Below are positions 28,285-38,003 of a stretch of DNA of 44,064 bases, piece by piece. Numbering within the stretch: position 1 is the stretch's first letter; every line of letters starts with the position of its first letter. Source of the DNA: Thaumarchaeota archaeon 13_1_40CM_4_38_7 (GTDB lineage: Archaea; Thermoproteota; Nitrososphaeria; Nitrososphaerales; Nitrosopumilaceae); assembly GCA_001917995.1 (NCBI GenBank), contig MNFB01000057.1, forward strand, positions 1 to 44,064. The letters run 5' to 3'. The notes beneath the pieces were generated by a model that was given only the letters and a program-made list of their open reading frames with translations, was not told the origin of the DNA and searched no databases. The position numbers and the translations under genes are program-made.

Positions 28285-29172
28285 TCAGAGTTTCATCTCT
28301 GACACCGCAGATGTGATTCCTTCTTGATATGAAGGATACATAAAATCACAGATTTTTGATATCTTTGCGTTTGATGTCGTAGTTGAAGCAGTCAGCAAGT
28401 TTACAAAATCTGAACCAAGAATTGCTTTGGCAATGAGTGTTGGAACAGTACGCGGAGTCTTTACCTTCAACTTATCACATAAGAATTTTACAAATTCTTC
28501 AAATACAACAGGATTTGAATCGGTAACAATAAACGATTGATTTGTTGCATTCTTTTCCGCAATAGATACTAAAGCAGAGACTACATCATCAACATGAACG
28601 AAACTTCTGTAATACTTGCCAGAACCTGGAATTCTAAAGGAGCCCTTCTTGAGCCTATCTATCATTATTGATTTGAACCAACCACCATTTCCATATACAT
28701 CGCCTAGATACGCAACAGTGACAGGAATTCCTTGTTCTTTGCAGCCCTCCTCAAGGAATTTTTGAGCCTCTAAGCGTATCTTTGCATAATCTGTGTTTGG
28801 ATTCAATGCAAAGTTCTCATCAATGGTCTTACCTTTAGGATCTCCGAACGCGCCTAGCCCTGAAATGTACACAAAGAATTTTGTCTTATTCTTAATTGCG
28901 CCAAACAGGTTTACTGTACCATCATAATTTGATTTTCTTTGTACCTTCTTGTCTTTTTCACCAGGCCATGCTGCGGCAAGATGATACACAACGTCATATT
29001 CATCAGAAAAGACAAAGTCAGGATATGTTAGATCTCCTCTAACACTCTTCACTTGAGGGTTTGAGATCTCACCTGATCTGACAAGGCAAGTAACTGATGC
29101 ATCTAGCCTCACTAATCTTTCAACTAGTCTTGAACCAATAAATCCAGTGCCACCAGTTACAAGAACCTTCAA
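28285..29172 (-). CDS. NAD(P)-dependent epimerase/dehydratase (extended SDR)
   Basis: MKVLVTGGTGFIGSRLVERLV; VVYHLAAAWPGE; TDYAKIRLEAQ. Confidence 0.87.
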   Translation of the reverse strand: MKVLVTGGTGFIGSRLVERLVRLDASVTCLVRSGEISNPQVKSVRGDLTYPDFVFSDEYDVVYHLAAAWPGEKDKKVQRKSNYDGTVNLFGAIKNKTKFFVYISGLGAFGDPKGKTIDENFALNPNTDYAKIRLEAQKFLEEGCKEQGIPVTVAYLGDVYGNGGWFKSIMIDRLKKGSFRIPGSGKYYRSFVHVDDVVSALVSIAEKNATNQSFIVTDSNPVVFEEFVKFLCDKLKVKTPRTVPTLIAKAILGSDFVNLLTASTTTSNAKISKICDFMYPSYQEGITSAVSEMKL

Positions 29173-29265
29173 CAGATCGAAGACAATTTTCTTGCTTAAA
29201 GGTTTAACCTAGAATGGAATCATGATCTTAACCAAAAATTAAATCATACGTATTCCTTTGATGAC

Positions 29266-31779
29266 TTGTTGCATTCTTGTCCCAAATGTAAATCCAAGAT
29301 TGATGTTCAGCGAACCTTCAATCAAAAGATTCTTTTCAGCTGTTCAAAATGCAAAATCGAGGACGTTATAGATTTTAAAAAAAACATAGATGAAGCATAT
29401 CTTGATTTTCTTTTAAAATTTGACAGTGGCGATATTTCAAGAAAAAAAGAATCACAGTCTATGCTAGAAAAAGAAGGTATTGTTCAAAGCGAAGATGAGA
29501 TAAATAGGATGGTTGGAGATTCAAAACTTGATGAGATAACAAAATCAGTTTTATTCTCAAAGAGACATTATGTATCACATTTTAAGTCAATTGAAGAACC
29601 AGAGCCTGAGATGGGCTCAAGTGTGATCGACTCTGGACTAGACTCTAGAATTATTGAGGTCTTAGAATCAAAGGGAATAAGCAAATTCTACAAGTTTCAG
29701 GAAGAGGCCATCAATCATATCATGACTGGAAATAATGTCATCATTACAGCGCCAACAGCATCTGGAAAGACCGAGGCTTTTGTCATACCAATCATTCAGA
29801 GAATTGGTGACAAAAAGATTCTTGCACATACAGTACAAGCTCTTTTTGTTTATCCTACAAAATCCTTGTCACGGGATCAATATCCAAAGATCAAAGATAT
29901 TGCTGATAGATTGGAAATTCAGAGTGCTGTCTTTGATGGAGATACAAAGGAAGATGAAAGAAAAAAAATTCTTGATTCTCCGCCACAGATATTAATCACA
30001 AACTTTGATGTGTTGCATTACCATCTCTGGCATAGAACTAAATTTGCTGGACTGTTAAATTCTGTAAAATTTCTTGTAGTGGATGAAGCACATGTGTATT
30101 CTGGTATCTTTGGATCAAATGTGCACTATATCATAAAGAGATTGAAAAGAATCGCTCCCAAGATACAGGTTGTTGCCTCTTCAGCTACACTTGAAAACGC
30201 TTTGATGTTTTGTGAGGAACTTTTCGGGACCAAAATGACTCTAGTGTCAGGAGCTGGCAAAAAGGGGAGAATAGAGTTTTGCATGTTATTTCCATCTCTT
30301 TTAACCCAACGTGCACTTATGATAGATATACTAAAAAAACTTACATCAAAGAAGCACAAAACTCTAGTTTTTAACAATTCGCATCTTAATTCTGAACTTT
30401 TAGCACTTCAAGCTAGAAGACAAAAAATTGACGTCAAGGTACACAGGGCAGGGTTAATGGCCAATTACAGAAGGTCAGTTGAGAATCTCTTCAAAAGTGA
30501 CAAATTGCTCTCAATTTCTGCTACTCCTACACTAGAGCTAGGAATTGATGTTGGTAATGTGGATGGAGTAATCTCTTCTACCATACCTGTAAATCGCCTC
30601 ATTCAAAGAATTGGAAGAGCCGCACGTAAAGGTCAGAATGGCTATGCTTTTTTGGTACTTGGAAATGATCCAATATCTCAATACTACAAGAATCATCCAA
30701 ATGATTACTTTGAGGATGTAGAACAAATCTACATAGATCCAAAGAATCCATTTGTCGAAGAATTCCAAGTTCTTGCCATGGCTTGCGATAAACCAATTGC
30801 AAGGCATGAATTACTAGAGCACAAAGACGTGATCCAAAGACATCTCTCGTCAAGCAATCTTGTATTAATTGAAAATAGATATGTTCCAAATTATGATCAG
30901 ATCAAAAAAATTCTTGAAGATTACAGCATTAGGGGGATAGGAAAGTCGATTGATATATTTTTAAATGGTAAGAAGGTTGGTGAAAGAATTCTTCCAATTG
31001 CACTTGAAGAACTGCATCCAGCTGCAGTCTATTTTCTAGCAGGTACTAGATATCGAGTCAAAGAATTAGGTTATCCAGAAAAAATGACGGCAAAATTGGA
31101 AGATCTACCCAAGGACTATCCCTACTACACAAAGGCCCTCACAGAAGAATGGCCTACTATTGAAACAATATTTGAGAAAAGATTAGCAAGTGGCATCGAG
31201 GTTGCATTTTGTAAATTACACATTCAAAAGAGAGTATACGGTTACGTAAACTTGGAAATAGGGCAAGAGGTAGCCCAAGGGCAGAAAGTACTTCTCGAAA
31301 GATCACTTGATTACGATTTTGTAACAAAAGGGATTGTCTTCAAGTCACCAAGACCAATAAATGAGATCGGAAAATCTGAAAACAAAGAATACGTTGAGGC
31401 AAGTGGATACCATGCTACAGAACATGTGATCATAGAAGGAAGCAATATGATAACCGGAGGAGTATCACAAGATCTAGGTGGAATTTCCCTAGGCACATCT
31501 GGTCTAATTTTCGTGTATGACTCTGCCATAGGAGGAAATGGTGCAAGCAAGGCTCTGTATGACAGACTTGAGAGGGCGCTTGAGCGAAGCTTAAACATAG
31601 TAAGAGAATGCCCATGTCAAAGCGAGGCAGGATGCCCTCGTTGTACATTTTCATATAGGTGTGGCAATAATAATGAGTATCTGCACAAGTTTGCTGCAGG
31701 CGAAATTTTACAGAGAATTTTAGATGGAGAGAAGACAGAGGTCTCAGAACCTGTTGAAGGTGATAAACCACTAGTCTAG
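29266..31779 (+). CDS. DEAD/DEAH-box helicase with N-terminal zinc ribbon and C-terminal DUF1998-type four-Cys region
   Basis: CPKCKSKIDVQ...CSKCK; ITAPTASGKTEAF; VVDEAHVYSG; IQRIGRAARKG; CPCQSEAGCPRCTFSYRCGNNNE. Confidence 0.88.
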   Translation: MLHSCPKCKSKIDVQRTFNQKILFSCSKCKIEDVIDFKKNIDEAYLDFLLKFDSGDISRKKESQSMLEKEGIVQSEDEINRMVGDSKLDEITKSVLFSKRHYVSHFKSIEEPEPEMGSSVIDSGLDSRIIEVLESKGISKFYKFQEEAINHIMTGNNVIITAPTASGKTEAFVIPIIQRIGDKKILAHTVQALFVYPTKSLSRDQYPKIKDIADRLEIQSAVFDGDTKEDERKKILDSPPQILITNFDVLHYHLWHRTKFAGLLNSVKFLVVDEAHVYSGIFGSNVHYIIKRLKRIAPKIQVVASSATLENALMFCEELFGTKMTLVSGAGKKGRIEFCMLFPSLLTQRALMIDILKKLTSKKHKTLVFNNSHLNSELLALQARRQKIDVKVHRAGLMANYRRSVENLFKSDKLLSISATPTLELGIDVGNVDGVISSTIPVNRLIQRIGRAARKGQNGYAFLVLGNDPISQYYKNHPNDYFEDVEQIYIDPKNPFVEEFQVLAMACDKPIARHELLEHKDVIQRHLSSSNLVLIENRYVPNYDQIKKILEDYSIRGIGKSIDIFLNGKKVGERILPIALEELHPAAVYFLAGTRYRVKELGYPEKMTAKLEDLPKDYPYYTKALTEEWPTIETIFEKRLASGIEVAFCKLHIQKRVYGYVNLEIGQEVAQGQKVLLERSLDYDFVTKGIVFKSPRPINEIGKSENKEYVEASGYHATEHVIIEGSNMITGGVSQDLGGISLGTSGLIFVYDSAIGGNGASKALYDRLERALERSLNIVRECPCQSEAGCPRCTFSYRCGNNNEYLHKFAAGEILQRILDGEKTEVSEPVEGDKPLV

Positions 31780-31839
31780 TTTTTTGTATGGATCTTGCCT
31801 AACGATACAAATTATTAATATCGTCTTTGAATCCTAACT

Positions 31840-32664
31840 ATGGAAAAGATTGCAGTAGTTACAGGTAGTTCAAGCGGCATAGGTTTTGAAACCTCGCTTG
31901 CTCTGGCTCGTGAAGGATATTATACATATGCAACAATGCGCGATACAAAAAAAGGCAACAAGATATTAGATATTGCAAAAAAAGAGAATCTCAAAGTGGA
32001 GGTCCTAGAACTTGATGTAGACAAAGAAACTAGTATCAAAAATGCAATTGGCGCAATAATACGTGATAAAAATAGAATCGACATACTAGTAAACAATGCT
32101 GGTTATGGCCTATTTGGATGTCTTGAGGATCTATCAATGGAAGATTTGAAGGCCCAGTTTGAAACCAACTTCTTTGGTGTGGTAAGAACTATTCAAGGAA
32201 TATTACCGATAATGCGCAAGCAAAAGTCAGGAATCATAGTTAATGTTAGTTCCGTAGCTGGAAGGATTGGATTCCCAGTATCCCCTGCATATATCAGTTC
32301 AAAATTTGCTCTTGAAGGTCTGAGCGAATCAATGCGATACGAGCTTGAACCTTTCGGTATTAAGACAATAATAATCGAACCTGGAGTTATCAAGACCAAT
32401 TTTATGACCTCACTAAAAAAATCAATGAAACCAGATTCTGTCTACAAGGAAATTGCTGAAAAAGTCATAAATGGAATAGCTATGATGGCGGAGATGGGTA
32501 CTCCACCTCAAGAAGTTGCAAGAACCATAATCAAGGCCATAACCTCAGAAAACCCCTTGCCTCGCTATCCAGTTGGCAATGACGCCATAATGTTTCTTGA
32601 GGCAAAAAAGAACAAGACAGACCTTGAGTTTGAAAATTATATAAAAAAGGAACTTTACAGTTAA
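31840..32664 (+). CDS. Short-chain dehydrogenase/reductase
   Basis: VVTGSSSGIGFETSLAL; NNAGYG; SSVAGRIGFPVSPAYISSKFALEG. Confidence 0.92.
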   Translation: MEKIAVVTGSSSGIGFETSLALAREGYYTYATMRDTKKGNKILDIAKKENLKVEVLELDVDKETSIKNAIGAIIRDKNRIDILVNNAGYGLFGCLEDLSMEDLKAQFETNFFGVVRTIQGILPIMRKQKSGIIVNVSSVAGRIGFPVSPAYISSKFALEGLSESMRYELEPFGIKTIIIEPGVIKTNFMTSLKKSMKPDSVYKEIAEKVINGIAMMAEMGTPPQEVARTIIKAITSENPLPRYPVGNDAIMFLEAKKNKTDLEFENYIKKELYS

Positions 32665-32776
32665 AATCCTGTGTTTTTACTAACAAATTTCGCACATTAT
32701 AGAAGTATTTATCTTAATTTTGTGGATTTCCCAATAATACTTTTGGTTAGATTGATATAAGTCGGCAAGTCAATTT

Positions 32777-34387
32777 TTGTCAAAGTCAACAGATTTAGGT
32801 AAAAATTCAGTGATATCAAAAATGAAATGGAAAACTCTTGAGCATAATGGCATAGCGTTTCTTCCGCCTTTTGAAACAAAAGGCATAAAGGTTAAGATCA
32901 GTGGGGAAAAAATTCCTTTGAGTCTAGATGTCGAAGAGATGGCATACCAGTGGGCAAAAAAGAAAGACACTCCTTATGTCAAAGATCAAACTTTCCAAAA
33001 GAACTTTCTTTCAGATTTTGTAAAGGTGCTTCCTGCAAAATACAAAAATATTTCATTTTCAGATATTGATTTCTCTGATGCCTTCAAGATAGTAGACCAA
33101 GAAAAAGATGCAAAGCTTACAATGACAAAGGAAGAGAAGAAAAAGCTTGCTGCTAGCCGTAAGGAAATTAGAGAAAAAATGAAAGCAAAGTATGGAAAGG
33201 CCATAATAGATGGAAAGGAGGTCGATGTTGCAAATTGGATGGCAGAGCCTCCGGGTCTTTTCATAGGACGCGGAGACCATCCGTTAAGAGGTCGTTGGAA
33301 ACCAAGAGTTACGGAAAAGGATGTCACACTAAACCTTGGAAAAGGCACAAAGGTGCCTCCTGGAAACTGGGGTCAGATAATTCATGAACCTGATTTTATG
33401 TGGCTTGCAAGTTGGCAAGATTATCTTACAGAAAAGAGAAAATATGTTTGGCTTTCTGATACTTCAGACCTCAAACAGGAGCGAGATAAGATGAAGTATG
33501 ACAAGGCAACCAAGCTTTCAGAACAAATCGGCAAAGTGTTAGATGTCGTAGTAAAGAAGATGTCTGACAAGGATGAAAAGATAAGAAGGGCTGCTACTGT
33601 CTGCTATCTAATCTATAAAACAGCCATAAGAGTAGGAGATGAAAAGGACCCAGACGAGGCAGACACTGTGGGTGCTACCACACTTCGGGTAGAACATGTA
33701 AAGCTACGGTCAAACGTAATAGAATTCGACTTTTTAGGTAAGGACAGTGTAAGATGGCAAAAACCGCTATCTATTGCAGAACATGAGAAGATCTTCTATG
33801 ATAATTTCAAAAAGTTTACTGATAAGAAAAAGCAGGATGATTTGATATTTGATGGAATTACATCAAGGAATGTAAACGAGTTTTTAAGCAAAATAGTAAA
33901 GGGACTTACTGCAAAGGTCTTCAGAACATATCTTGCAACAATTGTGGTTATGAAGTATCTAAAAAAGGTGGATGAACTTGATTCAAAATCAGAAAACATC
34001 AAGATATATCATGCCAAACTTGCTAATCTTGAAGCTGCTATAACATGCAACCATAAAAGAACAATACCGAAGAATTTTGAGGAAACCCTGCAGAAGAAGC
34101 GTGAGTCACTAAAGAAACTAAAGGAAAGTGCACCAAAGACTGAGAAACAATCTGAGAAACTAAAGCAAAGAGAAGAAAAATTAAAACTTACAATAGAACT
34201 TGCTGAAAAGACAAAAGATTACAATCTTGGAACATCTTTGCGCAATTACATCGACCCTCGTGTAATCAAAGCATGGTCTGATCAAGTTGGACTAGAATGG
34301 GAGAAGCTATATACTTCTGCACTTCAAAAGAAATTCCAGTGGGTTTCAAAAGCAGATACTAATTGGAAAAAGATTGTACAAGCCTAA
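32777..34387 (+). CDS. DNA topoisomerase IB (eukaryote-like, thaumarchaeal)
   Basis: NWMAEPPGLFIGRGDHPLRGRWKPRV; KTAIRVGDEKDPDEADTVGATTLR; catalytic-Tyr region LGTSLRNYIDPRV. Start could be the ATG at 32822. Confidence 0.94.
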   Translation: MSKSTDLGKNSVISKMKWKTLEHNGIAFLPPFETKGIKVKISGEKIPLSLDVEEMAYQWAKKKDTPYVKDQTFQKNFLSDFVKVLPAKYKNISFSDIDFSDAFKIVDQEKDAKLTMTKEEKKKLAASRKEIREKMKAKYGKAIIDGKEVDVANWMAEPPGLFIGRGDHPLRGRWKPRVTEKDVTLNLGKGTKVPPGNWGQIIHEPDFMWLASWQDYLTEKRKYVWLSDTSDLKQERDKMKYDKATKLSEQIGKVLDVVVKKMSDKDEKIRRAATVCYLIYKTAIRVGDEKDPDEADTVGATTLRVEHVKLRSNVIEFDFLGKDSVRWQKPLSIAEHEKIFYDNFKKFTDKKKQDDLIFDGITSRNVNEFLSKIVKGLTAKVFRTYLATIVVMKYLKKVDELDSKSENIKIYHAKLANLEAAITCNHKRTIPKNFEETLQKKRESLKKLKESAPKTEKQSEKLKQREEKLKLTIELAEKTKDYNLGTSLRNYIDPRVIKAWSDQVGLEWEKLYTSALQKKFQWVSKADTNWKKIVQA

Positions 34388-34431
34388 AGCAAGCTACATT
34401 TAATTGCATCAAGAAATTAGGCGTAATCTAT

Positions 34432-34524
34432 GCCGGGGTAGCTCAGCCTGGCCTAGAGTGCCAGTCCACATAAAGGGTAATACTCATAATCTGGAGGTCG
34501 TGGGTTCGAAACCCACCCCCGGTA
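34432..34524 (+). tRNA. tRNA-Met (CAT), elongator type, with a 17-nt intron
   Basis: Acceptor GCCGGGG/CCCCGGT, D-stem GCTC/GAGT, T-arm GTGGG TTCGAAA CCCAC, anticodon loop CTCATAA. Confidence 0.92.
34465..34481 (+). other. Archaeal tRNA intron at non-canonical position 30/31
   Basis: Removing TCCACATAAAGGGTAAT restores CCAGA-CTCATAA-TCTGG. BHB fold: GAG/CTC outer helix, TGCC/GGTA central 4 bp, 3-nt bulges AG|T and AT|A. Confidence 0.82.
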
Positions 34525-34555
34525 CTACAAAGTTAATGTTAAATTAGTTAGGATA

Positions 34556-35758
34556 ATGAAGTCCGCAATGGACGAATTTGAAGAGTTCGCTTATGCTCTC
34601 TTAGATCAACTCTCCGTTGAATTAAATGAGGAAAACGAAATAAAAGAATCACAGAAAAAGGCAACCGAAGCATTTGCTTCAAAGATAAGGTTTGATGAAG
34701 TCGAGGTCGTATGCAATAGGCTTTTCTCAGATATAGCCCAGAAAGTATCACAATTTACTGGATTATCCGTATCAAACCAAACAAAGGTAGAATTTCCTGG
34801 TTTGGTAGAATTTAAGCGGTTAAAAGGACGCAAGGTCTATCCCACAAAGGATTCGGAAAATTTTGTTGATGAACTCTTCTTAGCTATTGCAGAAGAGAAT
34901 CCAGAAAAGATAGCAACTCTAGCAAAAAATGACGTTGCAAGGTACTTGGTCTATTCTACGTATGCCAAATCCTACATTTCACAGATTTCCACAACTTATG
35001 GAGACTTTTACGAATCTGTAATACATCTAAACAAATTCATACTTTCAAGTTATCCAAAAATAATCCTCTACAAACAAGGCGCTCCTTATGATTTAAGATT
35101 TGAACAAGTAAATTCTGGGTACATGGGAGCGTTAAAGATGACTGTCTTAGAAGAGCAAGTGCATTCTGTTCAGAAAAATCTCTATGAAATAAACAAAGAG
35201 GCAGTAAGTGAAGTAAATGCGATTAATGAAGAGCTTGCTAGAATTATCATAGCCTTAGACGATTCTACAATAAAGAACCTGTGGGAATACTTGCAACTTC
35301 CATCAATACCAGATGAATATCCTGTTGCAATACGAGCGAATCTCTTTTTCACACTAAATCCTGATACTTTCATAGTTAGAGTTCTTGGTCCAGATGTCAT
35401 GACGTTTACAAAGGTTACAGTAGACCCGAAAATCCTAGAAATGATACCTCAACTCCTGGACATTTATCAAAGGTGGCTAAGGCCTATACAGATACACCAT
35501 GCTGCTTTTACTGCAATGGAAGGTATGGCAGAATTTGCGGTAAGAAATATTTTGAAAGATGATAGAGATTTTCAAAACTATTTGGTAACTTTTGCTAATA
35601 CTGATATCTCATCATATCAGATAAGGAAGAGCATTGGAACAGATTTCACTGAATATGTTTTTAGTAAACATGGAAAAAACACCTACAAGATCATACTTGA
35701 AAAGCCTCCGACAACACGAGAGCTCAAAAATCCTGAAAGTTATCTTAAGAGAATATGA
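34556..35758 (+). CDS. Conserved hypothetical protein (no family recognised)
   Basis: ORF 400 aa with normal codon use; overlaps the next gene by 4 nt (ATGA). An in-frame ATG at 34568 is an alternative start. Confidence 0.7.
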   Translation: MKSAMDEFEEFAYALLDQLSVELNEENEIKESQKKATEAFASKIRFDEVEVVCNRLFSDIAQKVSQFTGLSVSNQTKVEFPGLVEFKRLKGRKVYPTKDSENFVDELFLAIAEENPEKIATLAKNDVARYLVYSTYAKSYISQISTTYGDFYESVIHLNKFILSSYPKIILYKQGAPYDLRFEQVNSGYMGALKMTVLEEQVHSVQKNLYEINKEAVSEVNAINEELARIIIALDDSTIKNLWEYLQLPSIPDEYPVAIRANLFFTLNPDTFIVRVLGPDVMTFTKVTVDPKILEMIPQLLDIYQRWLRPIQIHHAAFTAMEGMAEFAVRNILKDDRDFQNYLVTFANTDISSYQIRKSIGTDFTEYVFSKHGKNTYKIILEKPPTTRELKNPESYLKRI

Positions 35759-36576
35759 GTGGATTTGATCCTTTTGTACCGGAATGGACCTCTTACGCAA
35801 AAAGCCCTCAATTCACTCTTGTGGAAAAATGTTTAAAGCTTGCGCAGGTACTTGAATTTCCAGATCTTAAGATAAATGATTACATACAAAAATTAAATTT
35901 ATTTGGTCATGGATTACGTAATTCTATCTCTGATGTAAAAAACCCAACCTATTTGGTTTCTAAGTTAAATGAATACATGTTTGATACTTTGGGCTTTGAA
36001 GGTGATACTGATGATTACTATAATCCACGAAACAATTTCTTAAATGTTGTAATTGACAAAAAAAGTGGAATTCCTATTACATTATCGATAATTTACATCG
36101 AGCTTGCAAATTACATTGGATTAGATCTTCATTCTGTCGGTTTTCCAGCTCATTTTCTAGTCAAATATTCCGAAGAGATGATTCTTGACCCTTTCAATAA
36201 GGGCCGTCTTCTAGATATCGATGATCTGCAGGAGATATTAGATAGAAGCTACGGTGGTAGCGTTAAATTTATTCCAGATTATTTAAACGAGATTGAACCT
36301 GAAAAAATTTTAGTCCGAATTGCAAGGAATCTTAAAAATTCATACACTCAGTCTTTCAACTACACCTTGGCCATGCGTTGCATAAACATGCTCTTAGAAC
36401 TTATCCCAGATTCGCCTGAGGAAATAAGAGATAAAGGAATTGTGCAATCTAGGCTTCTTCAAAATGACCTTGCATTAAGATCGCTTAACAAATATCTAGA
36501 ATTAGTACCAGAGGCAGATGACGTTGATTACATTTTGGATTTAATAAGAAGCATCAAAGAAAAGTCTAATCAATAA
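35755..36576 (+). CDS. SirB1-like transglutaminase-fold protein with C-terminal TPR-like region
   Basis: NPRNNFLNVVIDKKSGIPITLSIIYIELANYIGLDLHSVGFPAHFLVKY. Confidence 0.85.
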   Translation: MSGFDPFVPEWTSYAKSPQFTLVEKCLKLAQVLEFPDLKINDYIQKLNLFGHGLRNSISDVKNPTYLVSKLNEYMFDTLGFEGDTDDYYNPRNNFLNVVIDKKSGIPITLSIIYIELANYIGLDLHSVGFPAHFLVKYSEEMILDPFNKGRLLDIDDLQEILDRSYGGSVKFIPDYLNEIEPEKILVRIARNLKNSYTQSFNYTLAMRCINMLLELIPDSPEEIRDKGIVQSRLLQNDLALRSLNKYLELVPEADDVDYILDLIRSIKEKSNQ

Positions 36577-36739
36577 TTGATTTAACATCCTTACCTTTTT
36601 TTATTAACTTGTGTTCGTATCTTATTATTTTATTTTTCATTGTACCTTTCAGGATATCAACTTCGTTTCTTAGAGTAGCAACCTCGTCTTCCAGTCTAGC
36701 TACTCTTTCGTAAATAGATTCTTCATCGCCTGAGGTCAT
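36566..36739 (-). CDS. Small coiled-coil protein (57 aa)
   Basis: My reverse translation: MTSGDEESIYERVARLEDEVATLRNEVDILKGTMKNKIIRYEHKLIKKGKDVKSIID*; heptad-like; below the ORF-track cutoff. Confidence 0.7.
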   Translation of the reverse strand: MTSGDEESIYERVARLEDEVATLRNEVDILKGTMKNKIIRYEHKLIKKGKDVKSIID

Positions 36740-36811
36740 ATATCCAATCTGCGCTAGAAGTGATCTTAAAAATTTATGGTTTATTTTGTTGAGGGTTTTG
36801 TCAGTATTTTG

Positions 36812-36973
36812 CTACAGGGTGAATTCTGCATTGCATGCCTGACACTTGCCTTTTTCGGTGCCAATCATGCCTATTATCAAAATCTTTCCTATTGTCCCGC
36901 ATTTAGGACACAGACCCGTTGTGATGTTTTTTGGACCGCTTGTTCTTGGCTTTACTGTTTTTCTCCTTACCAT
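36812..36973 (-). CDS. Small zinc-ribbon protein (53 aa)
   Basis: My reverse translation: MVRRKTVKPRTSGPKNITTGLCPKCGTIGKILIIGMIGTEKGKCQACNAEFTL*; CPKC and CQAC. Confidence 0.75.
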   Translation of the reverse strand: MVRRKTVKPRTSGPKNITTGLCPKCGTIGKILIIGMIGTEKGKCQACNAEFTL

Positions 36974-37027
36974 TGATTCTAGAAGTTTGAAATTCCATTA
37001 TTAAGTCTAAGCGTAGATCGCAAAAGG

Positions 37028-37111
37028 CGCGGGGAGTGGGATTCGAACCCACGGGTCCTTGCGGACATGGGATTAGCAATCCCACGCCCTACCAGGCTAG
37101 GCGACCCCCGC
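37028..37111 (-). tRNA. tRNA-Ser (GCT)
   Basis: Reverse complement GCGGGGGTCGCCTAGCCTGGTAGGGCGTGGGATTGCTAATCCCATGTCCGCAAGGACCCGTGGGTTCGAATCCCACTCCCCGCG; long variable arm; anticodon GCT; no intron. Confidence 0.95.
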
Positions 37112-37161
37112 TCAAATGTGCTGGAATTCAAACTGTTAATTAATCTTGGTTAAGAATTTGG

Positions 37162-37905
37162 TTATTCTCCAAAGCGCTTGTAGTTTTCCACAAGATCCTT
37201 TAGAGGTATTCGCTTACTGCCAACAATTTTCAAATCGACCTTAATTTTTCCTCTTTCTATAGTAATTATGTTGTAAGTGTTTTCAAAAAGACCTCTCATC
37301 CTTTCTGATGACACGGTACCAGCGTTTGCAATTGAAAGGTTATCAAAATTCCAAAACCATGGCCTGTGTTTGTGACCACATATTACTAGGTCAATTTTGC
37401 TCGCTAATGCACTCCGCAGTACATCCCCAGAGTCAATCACAGTTACTCTGTCAGTTCCTGTGTCAGGGACTCCTATTAGGTGATGGTGCATTGCCAATAT
37501 CTTTGTCTTTTTTTCGTATCTTTTCATTGTTCTCTCAAGCCAGAGATTTTGTCTGTATCCGACCTCGCCTTCATCTCTATCTGGTCTTGCTGTTCCAAGA
37601 GTAACTAAAACAGTATCTTCATCAAGTTCGTTTACTTGATCAAAAGGAAAGAATTTCTTAAACAGGAGATAACCCGTGTTTCTATAATCATGATTTCCAC
37701 TAATTGAAATTATCTTTTCAGTTTTAAACTGGCCAAATTTTTCTTTACATTTCTCATATTCTTGCAATAGACCCTCGTTTGTAAGATCACCAGTTACTAC
37801 AATTACTGATGGTTTTAATTCATTAATCTCATATACAGCTTGATCAAATGCTTCTTCTCTAAACTGTGCTCCAACATGGACATCTGAGATTTGTACTATT
37901 TTCAT
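37162..37905 (-). CDS. Calcineurin-like metallophosphoesterase
   Basis: MKIVQISDVHVGAQF; VVTGDLTNEG; ISGNHDYR; MHHHLIG; CGHKHRPW. Confidence 0.92.
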   Translation of the reverse strand: MKIVQISDVHVGAQFREEAFDQAVYEINELKPSVIVVTGDLTNEGLLQEYEKCKEKFGQFKTEKIISISGNHDYRNTGYLLFKKFFPFDQVNELDEDTVLVTLGTARPDRDEGEVGYRQNLWLERTMKRYEKKTKILAMHHHLIGVPDTGTDRVTVIDSGDVLRSALASKIDLVICGHKHRPWFWNFDNLSIANAGTVSSERMRGLFENTYNIITIERGKIKVDLKIVGSKRIPLKDLVENYKRFGE

Positions 37906-38003
37906 ATCAAGGTATGATAACAAATACCGGTTTAAGGTTTGGCTTTTAATTTCTGATCCAAGAAAAAATTCTAGTTAGAGTTAAATATACTGCGTCTGCC
38001 ACC

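Noticed and set aside
32986-33348. 120-aa - strand ORF
   Set aside because: Antisense to the topoisomerase IB gene.
36776-36976. 66-aa + strand ORF
   Set aside because: Antisense to the zinc-ribbon small protein, which has the CPKC/CQAC motifs and is the better reading.
36903-37085. 60-aa - strand ORF
   Set aside because: Runs through tRNA-Ser and part of the zinc-ribbon gene in another frame; artefact.
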